Assembly: GCF_900176505.1 (NCBI RefSeq)
Contig: NZ_FWYB01000010.1
Coordinates: 62,001 to 126,000 of the forward strand
DNA length: 64,000 nucleotides
Source: Pedobacter nyackensis
Lineage (GTDB): Bacteria; Bacteroidota; Bacteroidia; Sphingobacteriales; Sphingobacteriaceae
Direction: 5' to 3'
A model generated the notes under the pieces. The model saw only the letters and a list, made by a program, of their open reading frames with translations. It searched no databases and had not been told where the DNA came from. The position numbers and the translations under genes were made by a program. Shown here one piece after another: positions 9,485-16,966 of this stretch (position 1 is the stretch's first letter; the number at the start of each line of letters is the position of its first letter).

Positions 9485-10225
9485 ATGTATAAATATAAAA
9501 TGATTATAAAAGGGCTGACATTAATCGCATGTATTGCCTTCATTCTTATAGGATGTAAAAAATTTGAACATTATGAGGATACGGGTATCACCAATGCAAA
9601 ATTTGATGGTACCGTAATGCAATACCTCGATTCAAAACCCTTTCAATTCGATACGTTAAGCCAGGTGATCAGGCTTGCAGGAATGGAAGATGTGTTCAGC
9701 AAGGAAGAGATTACTTTTTTTGCACCACAGGATCCTTCTATTGGAGCGGTAATCAATCGCTTAAATACTTATCTAAACCTTACCGGAAGAGATTCAGTAA
9801 GGACCTTATCTGACATTAAGCCTAAAGCCTGGCGTGAAATGCTGTCTATGTATGTTTTTAAAGGCACCAATCGGCTTAAGGACTACCATCAGGTAGATAC
9901 GGCTGCGCTTGATACCTATTCCGGACAAGGTTATCTGGCTTATAATGGCAAATCAATGAACATAGGCGTAGTATTTAATGATGCTGTCAACGGACCTGTT
10001 GATAATAGAACTACCATTAAGTATGGAGGGTATCGTCAGCTGATGTTATCTTATATTCCTGATCTGGCATTTCCAAAGGCTTTCTGGATTAATGCGAAGG
10101 TATCTTCATCAGATATTAACCCAAATAACGGAATTGTTCACTCCATTAGATTCAGCAATCATTTCTTTGGCTTTTACCCTTATAATTTTATTACGGTGGC
10201 TATAGAAAATGGTATTGGAAAATAA
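9485..10225 (+). CDS. Fasciclin-like (FAS1) lipoprotein
   Basis: A 246-residue lipoprotein (SpII cysteine 24, LIGC-KK). The mature N terminus (DGTVMQYLDSKPFQFDTLSQVIRLAG) and the block EEITFFAPQDPSI match the FAS1 pattern of a helix followed by an [T]xFAPxD/N motif; the C-terminal NNGIVHSI fits the second FAS1 box. It occupies the same place, directly after SusD, as the FAS1-like gene after the first pair, but the two sequences are quite different. Probably an exposed adhesin-like or ligand-binding subunit of the SusCD complex; that role is inferred. Confidence 0.78.
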   Translation: MYKYKMIIKGLTLIACIAFILIGCKKFEHYEDTGITNAKFDGTVMQYLDSKPFQFDTLSQVIRLAGMEDVFSKEEITFFAPQDPSIGAVINRLNTYLNLTGRDSVRTLSDIKPKAWREMLSMYVFKGTNRLKDYHQVDTAALDTYSGQGYLAYNGKSMNIGVVFNDAVNGPVDNRTTIKYGGYRQLMLSYIPDLAFPKAFWINAKVSSSDINPNNGIVHSIRFSNHFFGFYPYNFITVAIENGIGK

Positions 10226-10243
10226 CTAACAGGAGATCATAAT

Positions 10244-11875
10244 ATGTTCAATAAAACTCAAAACAATCAAACGATGAAAAGTAACATAGCGTATTTCATA
10301 GGATTGCTCCTGTTTATCATGGCTTATTCATCCTGCAAAAAGTCCGAGCAACTGGCTGAAGATCCTTATGCTGGAGGAAAAGAGGCACTTGGCATCAGAT
10401 TCTTAAACGAATTACCTAAACCTACAAGTGGATCAATAGGCTCAGAAATGACATTTGCTGTCTCGGGGTTACTTCCTTACAAAGACAAGCTGAAATGCTA
10501 TATGAATGAAACCGAAGCGGAAGTGGTAGAGGTAACAGGGAAAACCATCAAAATCAAATTGCCAGAGGGATCAAGCTCAGGTGGATTTACAATTGTTGTC
10601 GATGGACAGATTTTCTTCGGCCCTCAGTTTACCGTTTCCGGCAAAATCGGTTACGATGGAACGTTTAAACCCGCAATCGGACCTAATGGGAATATAAGCC
10701 AGATTATGCCTTTAGCAAATGGAAATATGATACTTGTGGGTAGTTTCAATGATTACGAAAAGAAAGCTTCCTTAAAAAGGCCAATTAATAACATTGTACT
10801 GATCAACTCTGATGGAGATTATTTGCCTTCATTTGCTTCGGGACTGGGATCTGATGGTTCTTTGAATACCATTGCCCGTTTAACTAATGGTCAGTACATG
10901 ATCGGAGGGTCATTATCGAGTTACAACAACAGGAAAAGTATCGGAGGGCTCACTCGCTTAAATTCGAATGGATCTTTAGATACTACCATCGTAGAAGTCG
11001 TTAATCTTACCCCATTGCTGCCTAAAAACAGCTTTGATACTGTAGCTGCATTTAACGGAAGGGTTATAGGGTCTGTACGAAAATTATTTGTTTACAATAA
11101 CAAAAGTATCCTTATCGGCAACTTTACCAATTATGGCGAGTACTTCTACGAGCGTTCTACACGTGACAGAAAAGTTATTGGTTATACCCCAATGGATATG
11201 CTGATGCGACTTGAATCGAATGGTAAACTGGACGAAAGTTATAACTTCAACGCTGCAACCAAAACCAGCTATGAGAAACCAAACGGCAGCATCAACGATG
11301 CTTTTATGGAGCCTGATGGGAAGGTAATTCTGGTAGGGAGCTTTACCCGTTTTCAGGGAACTGGCGTTAACCGGATAACCCGAGTAGATAACAATGGGAT
11401 GATTGATCCTACCTTCCAGGTGGGGTCAGGGGCAGATGGGCCAATTGGAACTATTCGTTTCAATGTGACTACCCAGAAATACATGGTGTCTGGAGCTTTC
11501 AAAACTTTCAACGGTAAGGCTGCGAACGGCATGGTCATGTTGAAAAAGGACGGATCAGTTGATGAATCATTTAATATGGGAACAATGGAAGGCGGGAGTA
11601 TAAGTTTCTCTGCACAGCTTTCTAACGGACTGGTTATCGTTACGGGTTCTTTTAATAAATACAATGGGGTCATCAGACAGGGCTTTATGGTACTTAATCC
11701 TAACGGAACGCTTGCCGACGGTTACAATACCACAGGTGTCTTTCAGGGGATAGTAAATGATATCTATGAAACCACATCACCACAGGGCTTCCCGGCTTTC
11801 ATCATGGCTGGTTTTATCCTTAAGTTCGATAACCGTGCGGTGCCAAACATCATAAAAGTCGTGTATGCGCCTTAA
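10244..11875 (+). CDS. Lipoprotein with N-terminal TIG-like domain and delta-60 beta-propeller repeats
   Basis: 543 residues with an SpII signal (cysteine 31, YSSC-KK); AGGAG 8 bp upstream supports the first ATG, although a start ten codons later is possible. After the lipobox there is an IPT/TIG-like sandwich (about 60-130: PKPTSGSIGSEMTFAVSGL, GGFTIVVDG). The rest carries repeats of the form IMPLANGNMILVGSF, IARLTNGQYMIGGSL, AFMEPDGKVILVGSFTRF and QLSNGLVIVTGSFNKY, with NSNGSLD or KDGSVDESFN between them. That is the delta-60 (DUF5122-type) repeat, which folds as a beta-propeller. I recall the N-terminal part as DUF5008 but cannot confirm it. Likely surface-exposed binding protein; no enzyme motif seen. 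Overlaps the region before the next gene's signal sequence. Confidence 0.78.
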   Translation: MFNKTQNNQTMKSNIAYFIGLLLFIMAYSSCKKSEQLAEDPYAGGKEALGIRFLNELPKPTSGSIGSEMTFAVSGLLPYKDKLKCYMNETEAEVVEVTGKTIKIKLPEGSSSGGFTIVVDGQIFFGPQFTVSGKIGYDGTFKPAIGPNGNISQIMPLANGNMILVGSFNDYEKKASLKRPINNIVLINSDGDYLPSFASGLGSDGSLNTIARLTNGQYMIGGSLSSYNNRKSIGGLTRLNSNGSLDTTIVEVVNLTPLLPKNSFDTVAAFNGRVIGSVRKLFVYNNKSILIGNFTNYGEYFYERSTRDRKVIGYTPMDMLMRLESNGKLDESYNFNAATKTSYEKPNGSINDAFMEPDGKVILVGSFTRFQGTGVNRITRVDNNGMIDPTFQVGSGADGPIGTIRFNVTTQKYMVSGAFKTFNGKAANGMVMLKKDGSVDESFNMGTMEGGSISFSAQLSNGLVIVTGSFNKYNGVIRQGFMVLNPNGTLADGYNTTGVFQGIVNDIYETTSPQGFPAFIMAGFILKFDNRAVPNIIKVVYAP

Positions 11876-11927
11876 ACTCCAATCGCAAAACGTAGCAAAA
11901 GATCTGTTAACATTAACCTATAACGAA

Positions 11928-13655
11928 ATGACAAAATATTGGCTTTATAAGAAAAGAACTCAGGTATCGGGTTTGCCCTTATTGGTACTATGCCTGCTGA
12001 CAACCTTCGTGTCTTGCAATAAAGATTTTGAAAATAAAATTGACCTCTCTGCTAAGCCAGATAGTCTGACCGGATATCGGGTGCCAAAAGTGCTGTATAT
12101 CATCGTAGATGGCGCCAGGGGTGCGAGTGTAAATACTACCCGTGCTGCCAGAGTGCCTGACCTGACTGATAATTCGCTTCAGAGTTATAGTTCGGTAAGT
12201 GATGAAAGCGGATTACCTGCAACCACATGGGCCGATATGTTAACCGGTGTGAAAAAAGCTAAACATAAGGTAACCAAGGCCGATTTCTCCGGAAATAACC
12301 TGGCCAATTATCCAATGTTCTTTAAATATATTAAAGCGAAAAATGCCAGCCTGCGTACAGCGGCTTTTGCATCAACTCCTGCATTTAGCACAAACCTAGT
12401 AAGCCATGCGGATGTAAACCTAAGTTTTAATAACGATGATGCAGCAGTCAAAAATGCGGTTGTTAGTGAACTGAAGGAGGAGAAAGCAAGTGTGGTACTT
12501 GCTGAGTTTAACGGCGTAGACCGTGCAGGTAAGCAGTATGGTTACGACGCGGGGATCAAAGGATACAGTGATGCCATTTATCTGACTTTTGATTATATCA
12601 ATGAAATGGTAACAGCGTTGAAACAAAGAAAGAACTACGAGGCTGAGAACTGGCTGATCGTAGTTGCTTCCAATCAAGGGGGAGATTTTGTTATTCCACC
12701 AACGCAAAATGATGGTTCTTTATTTAGCAATCCCTTACTAAACAGTTTTACCATTTTATACAATTCCAGGTTTAATTATCAGTTTTTCTCCCGGCCAAAT
12801 GCTGCTGCGGTTCCTTATGAAGGGAAGGCAGTGAGCTATGATGCCAATACCATTTTTGGTAGTATCGATGCTGCAAACTCCAGCATTTATAACTTCGGTA
12901 CTACCGGTGAATATACGGTACAGGTAAAAGTTAAAATTAAAAGCAGGGGAACAAATAACCCGCCAATCATTGCAAAGGCAGATGATACGGGTAATTCTTC
13001 AGCAGGATGGTCCTTTTTGTTAACTGCGGCAAATAGTTCCTGGCGTTTCCAGTTGGCCGGTTCAAGTGTTACGGGTACCGCTCTCGACCTGGATACCTGG
13101 TATACTTTAACTGGTAAGCTTTATATGGAGGGCGGCTCCAGGAGAATGAAGGTATTTACGAATGGTGTTTTAAACAACCAAAATGCAATGACTGCCAATG
13201 GCACTTCCGCAACGGCGGCATTGAATGTGGGGACTTCTAAATCCTCTTTCGGGGGTGGAACGGCACAAACTACCATTACTGATATCAGGATTTATAATAC
13301 GGCGCTGGCTGATAGTTATATCGCTAGCAACTATTGTAAAACAGATGTAAAACCAGATGATATTTATTATAAAAATCTGATTGGCTATTGGCCATCTATG
13401 GATGGGATAGGGAACCAGTTGATGGACCGTAGTCCGAGTAAAAGAAATTTTATACTTAACGGAGCTTACTCATGGACAGCCTTTAATGAACTGAGTGAAA
13501 ACCTTTGCTCAGATCTTCCGGATGATATTTATACGCGGATGCCAAATGGAGTTGACATTCCCAATTTCATATTTGGATGGATGGGTATACAATCTCTGGG
13601 CTTGAACCTTGACGGTAAAACCTGGGTGCCAACCTATAGAAATATTAATCCTTAA
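11928..13655 (+). CDS. Lipoprotein with degenerate alkaline-phosphatase-like domain plus LamG-like lectin domain
   Basis: 575 residues from the chosen ATG (SpII cysteine 30, FVSC); an in-frame ATG at 11865 would add 21 residues before the signal peptide. Residues 55-270 resemble the alkaline phosphatase / type I phosphodiesterase fold: VLYIIVDGARG with metal-ligand-type D61, a TTWADMLTGVKKAKHK segment at the nucleophile loop, and FNGVDRAGKQYGYD at the second metal site. However, the usual DHG triad reads NQG (N249-Q250) and the GH of the second site reads GK, so activity is doubtful. Residues 300-460 form a LamG/concanavalin-like sandwich (LDTWYTLTGKLYMEGGSRRMKVF, ITDIRIYNTAL). A short C-terminal domain of the DUF4983 kind may follow. 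A paralogue lies two genes downstream. I infer a glycan-binding protein. Confidence 0.75.
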   Translation: MTKYWLYKKRTQVSGLPLLVLCLLTTFVSCNKDFENKIDLSAKPDSLTGYRVPKVLYIIVDGARGASVNTTRAARVPDLTDNSLQSYSSVSDESGLPATTWADMLTGVKKAKHKVTKADFSGNNLANYPMFFKYIKAKNASLRTAAFASTPAFSTNLVSHADVNLSFNNDDAAVKNAVVSELKEEKASVVLAEFNGVDRAGKQYGYDAGIKGYSDAIYLTFDYINEMVTALKQRKNYEAENWLIVVASNQGGDFVIPPTQNDGSLFSNPLLNSFTILYNSRFNYQFFSRPNAAAVPYEGKAVSYDANTIFGSIDAANSSIYNFGTTGEYTVQVKVKIKSRGTNNPPIIAKADDTGNSSAGWSFLLTAANSSWRFQLAGSSVTGTALDLDTWYTLTGKLYMEGGSRRMKVFTNGVLNNQNAMTANGTSATAALNVGTSKSSFGGGTAQTTITDIRIYNTALADSYIASNYCKTDVKPDDIYYKNLIGYWPSMDGIGNQLMDRSPSKRNFILNGAYSWTAFNELSENLCSDLPDDIYTRMPNGVDIPNFIFGWMGIQSLGLNLDGKTWVPTYRNINP

Positions 13656-13668
13656 AACCTGAGCAACA

Positions 13669-15123
13669 ATGAAAAAGATAGTTAACAGCACAATTGCTTT
13701 AGCCATGATTGCCCTGGTAATGGGCTGCACAAAAAATTACGGTGTAATGTATCCCGATGGAACCACCGACGGAAACCATCCTAAAGATACCTTTGATCTG
13801 GTACTAGACACCTCTTTGTCTAAAGTTGATAAGTCACAGTTTAATGCAGCCAGGGTTTTTCCCGGCATGGTGGGCATTGAAGAACCCAGACTTAAGGATT
13901 ATAAAGTAACATTAGATCTTGATTATGTACAGGTAAGATCCAGTAACCTCAGAATCAGTGTTGCACCAGGAGGTTGGTTTAGCACTGGACTGTATGCGGC
14001 TCCCGGAGAACTGATCACCATAAAAGTACCAGCAGATACTTATGGCCTTTCTGTACAGGTAGGCGCGCAGGATGATAATCTTACAGGCATGTCACCTTTA
14101 CAGCGTGCACCTATAATCTTTACAAGAGTTCAGTTGTTCCCCGGCACAAATTATGTCCGGAACTTGTTTGGAGGCACAATTTTTATTATTCCCGACAGAT
14201 CTCTTGGGCGTAAGGTTGATTTGTTTTTTAGTGGCGCAGTTAAATCACCTGATTTTGTATTGGGTGAAACGACTGATGCAGAATGGAAGGAGATGATTGC
14301 GAAAACAAAAGTTCCCTGGTTTGAACTGCGAAGCAAACGAATGATCTTTACCCTTCCTACAAGTAAATTGGCTAAATACCCAATAGAAAGTCCAACAGCT
14401 TTAATGACGGCCTGGGATGAAGAAATTCTACACAGTTACTGGGAATGGTATGGACTGTCTGAAACAACTACGGATGTACGAAACAGAAATCCTACACTTC
14501 CCTGGAGGATTGTTCATGATATTCAACCAAGTGTTGGAGCACAGCATTCCGGCTATCCTGTAGTCGCCACAGCGAACGAAAATTACTTTAACCAAGCCGT
14601 TACACAGAGCCTTGTGGTTGGCTCTAACTGGGGTACTTATCACGAAATCGGGCATAATATGCAAATGGGCTCAACCTGGAGTTGGTCGGATTTAGGAGAA
14701 GTTTCGAATAACTTATTCTCTTTAAAGATTACGAACCGACATGGATATAAGCACAGTAACCTTTATCGTGCTATGCCTGCAGCAATCGCTTTTGCCTCAA
14801 CAGCGAATACCGGAAATACAAAGTTGTTCAGTAGTGCGAGTAATGACGCCCGTATGGGATTGTTTATCCAGGTTTTTGAAAAATACGGATACGATTTTAT
14901 GACTTATCTCTGTACCGAAGCTCGTATGGCAAGATTTGGGGCAGGTAACGATCAGGACAAAAAGGATTTCTTCTACGAGCGACTTTCCGAATGGACTAAA
15001 AAGGACATGGAACCTTTTATGAAGCAGTGGGGCTTGTATGTAAGTAGTGTTTCAAAGAATAAGATTGCTGCACAATTCCCATTATTAACTGAGCAGGTAT
15101 GGTTGTTCGATCCAAGTAAATAA
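13669..15123 (+). CDS. M60 family (enhancin/mucinase-type) metallopeptidase lipoprotein
   Basis: 484 residues with an SpII signal (cysteine 20, VMGC). Residues 65-180 form the N-terminal beta-rich part of M60 proteins, and the catalytic domain carries HEIGH at 325-329 with a glutamate 15 residues further on (E344, LGEVSNN). This fits the M60 rule HExxH-x(8-28)-E for the zinc site; F/YxTxHEIGHNMQ is the family's characteristic setting. Characterised M60 peptidases of Bacteroidota and other bacteria cut mucin-type O-glycosylated proteins next to a glycan. It lies between two phosphatase-like/LamG lipoproteins in the double-SusCD operon, so the operon most likely targets glycoprotein. All zinc-site residues are present, so it should be active. 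Confidence 0.9.
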   Translation: MKKIVNSTIALAMIALVMGCTKNYGVMYPDGTTDGNHPKDTFDLVLDTSLSKVDKSQFNAARVFPGMVGIEEPRLKDYKVTLDLDYVQVRSSNLRISVAPGGWFSTGLYAAPGELITIKVPADTYGLSVQVGAQDDNLTGMSPLQRAPIIFTRVQLFPGTNYVRNLFGGTIFIIPDRSLGRKVDLFFSGAVKSPDFVLGETTDAEWKEMIAKTKVPWFELRSKRMIFTLPTSKLAKYPIESPTALMTAWDEEILHSYWEWYGLSETTTDVRNRNPTLPWRIVHDIQPSVGAQHSGYPVVATANENYFNQAVTQSLVVGSNWGTYHEIGHNMQMGSTWSWSDLGEVSNNLFSLKITNRHGYKHSNLYRAMPAAIAFASTANTGNTKLFSSASNDARMGLFIQVFEKYGYDFMTYLCTEARMARFGAGNDQDKKDFFYERLSEWTKKDMEPFMKQWGLYVSSVSKNKIAAQFPLLTEQVWLFDPSK

Positions 15124-15145
15124 ACGTATATATAAATTCATAGTG

Positions 15146-16900
15146 ATGAAACATATAAAGAATTCTACCAATAGATTTAACACATTAGCTGCGGCTACCA
15201 TTGCTATGGTAGTAGTCTTGTTCTGTCTGCAAGGTTGTAAAAGGTATTTCGACCCACCTTACGTAAATGAAGAACAGCAGGACGCTTCGAAAAAGAGGAG
15301 AAAAGTCTTGCTAGTAGTAATTGATGGTGCTACAGGTGTTGAGGTTAAAACAGTTGCTCCGCCAAAACTGACAGCGATGTTAGCCAACAGCAAGTACAGC
15401 TGGAATGCCCTTGCCGATTTTATTCCTAGTGATGCCGGAAACTGGAAAAACATCATGACAGGAGTTGGCGTAGGTAAGCATGGAATCGTTGACGATTCAT
15501 TTGATGTGCCGCCTGGTGATGATGGTCATGAACACGATGCCGCCACGGCCTGGCCAACCCTCATTGAAAGGTTACAGGCTTCAGGGAAAATCCGTCGTAC
15601 TTCCGCCATTACACCGTGGCCCCAGTTGGATGACAAACTGTTGATCTATGCAGACCAGTCTATTGCTGTAACAAATGATCTTGCCGCAAAAGATACTGCA
15701 ATCGTTAAGCTGAAGTCGATAAGCGACGACCTTGTAATTGTTAACTTCAATGAAGTAAACAAAGTCGGCCAAAGCTTCGGCTTTTCGGCAAATGTTCCTG
15801 AATATAAAGATGCTATATTAAAAACAGACGGATACATTGGCGAATTACTTGATGTCATCAAGGGCAGAAAAACATATAACGACGAAGAATGGCTTGTTAT
15901 AGTAACTTCTACACATGGTGGAACGGGTAAAAGCTTTGGCGAAATCGCTAACCGTGAACGGGAAAGAAATGTATTGACTTTGTATTATAATCCAAGCTTT
16001 AAGACGAACGAAATCATCCCCCCGGTAGCTTTGGATGGTGTGAAGTTTACTGAGGGCGCAATAACAGCTAAACTTGCGGGATCGAATGCATCTATTTATG
16101 ATCTCGGATTGACCGGAGGATATACTTTGGAATTTAGGTTGAGAATTCAGGCTTTTGGAACCCAAAATTCTACTATTTTCTTTAAATCCAATAGCCCTGC
16201 CAACACTAACCCGGGATGGTGGTTTATACACAATGGTTCTAATGGTACCTGGAGATTTGCAATTAGAAGAGCTACAGGAGGCTCAGCAAAGACGGTAAAC
16301 TCGGCCGACCTCAGAGCTGTTCCTGCAATGGTGGTGAACAAATGGTATACATTAGCGGCAAGGGTTTACATGGAAGGAAGCAAACGTTTCATGGTGATAT
16401 TTCAGGACGGTGTAAAAGCTTCTGCCCCATTGGAGATTACAGGTGAGGATATTACTACTCCTGCTGATCTATTTGCAGGCTGGAAAAGTGGCTTTGGTAA
16501 TAACAGCAACCAAACCGTTTCAAACATCCGTATCTGGAATACCGCTTTGCCGGAAAGCAAAATTCTGGAAGATGCATGTGCTGACGGGGTAAATCCTTCT
16601 GATCCCTACTATACAAATTTAATTGGTTACTGGCCATGTAATGATGGGTTATCTCATTTTAAAAATTATAGTCCCCTGGCCGAAGGTAAAGACATGGAAT
16701 TAACCGGTAATTACATTTGGGATTTTCTTGAAAAACCAACTTGTGGTACAGCTGTGCCTATTCTTCCCGGACAATTCGCATTAAGAAATACCGATATAGC
16801 CGCACAGCTGTATTATTGGTATGGTGTGACTATTGAAGATCGCTGGAAGCTTGATGGTAAGGTTTTCCTTTCCAGCTTCGAATCTGAATTCATCAAATAG
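15146..16900 (+). CDS. Second degenerate alkaline-phosphatase-like / LamG lipoprotein
   Basis: Paralogue of the gene two places upstream with the same plan: SpII signal (cysteine 31, LQGC), phosphatase-like fold from VLLVVIDGATG (D60), nucleophile-loop counterpart PSDAGNWKNIMTGVGVGKHG, then FNEVNKVGQSFGF and VTSTHGG. Relative to active family members the nucleophile position appears to be Asp rather than Thr/Ser, the second-site Asp is Asn and its His is Gln, and the DHG motif is THG (T256-H257). The LamG-like half follows (WYTLAARVYMEGSKRFMVIF, VSNIRIWNTALPES), then the same C-terminal domain (LIGYWPCNDGLSHFKNYSP). A GTG three bases upstream could also start it. I infer a non-catalytic binding role, but a changed chemistry cannot be excluded. 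Confidence 0.75.
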   Translation: MKHIKNSTNRFNTLAAATIAMVVVLFCLQGCKRYFDPPYVNEEQQDASKKRRKVLLVVIDGATGVEVKTVAPPKLTAMLANSKYSWNALADFIPSDAGNWKNIMTGVGVGKHGIVDDSFDVPPGDDGHEHDAATAWPTLIERLQASGKIRRTSAITPWPQLDDKLLIYADQSIAVTNDLAAKDTAIVKLKSISDDLVIVNFNEVNKVGQSFGFSANVPEYKDAILKTDGYIGELLDVIKGRKTYNDEEWLVIVTSTHGGTGKSFGEIANRERERNVLTLYYNPSFKTNEIIPPVALDGVKFTEGAITAKLAGSNASIYDLGLTGGYTLEFRLRIQAFGTQNSTIFFKSNSPANTNPGWWFIHNGSNGTWRFAIRRATGGSAKTVNSADLRAVPAMVVNKWYTLAARVYMEGSKRFMVIFQDGVKASAPLEITGEDITTPADLFAGWKSGFGNNSNQTVSNIRIWNTALPESKILEDACADGVNPSDPYYTNLIGYWPCNDGLSHFKNYSPLAEGKDMELTGNYIWDFLEKPTCGTAVPILPGQFALRNTDIAAQLYYWYGVTIEDRWKLDGKVFLSSFESEFIK

Positions 16901-16916
16901 CAAAAAAATAACCGCT

Positions 16917-16943
16917 GGCTGCAAATGCAAAACGTTTGCAGCC
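16917..16943 (+). repeat. Perfect 9-bp inverted repeat between operon genes
   Basis: Arms GGCTGCAAA and TTTGCAGCC are separated by 9 bp, and the loop can refold as an alternative inner stem (TGCAAA/TTTGCA). It sits 17 bp after the stop of the LamG lipoprotein and 24 bp before the chosen ATG of the NHL gene. No T-run follows, so it does not look like a standard terminator. It might stabilise or process the mRNA; that is inference. Confidence 0.6.
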
Positions 16944-16966
16944 ATTATAAACCAAAACAAACCAGT

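Noticed and set aside
15845..16231. A 128-residue minus-strand frame inside the second LamG lipoprotein gene
   Set aside because: It lies wholly inside a well-supported gene and shows no domain, signal or conserved block.
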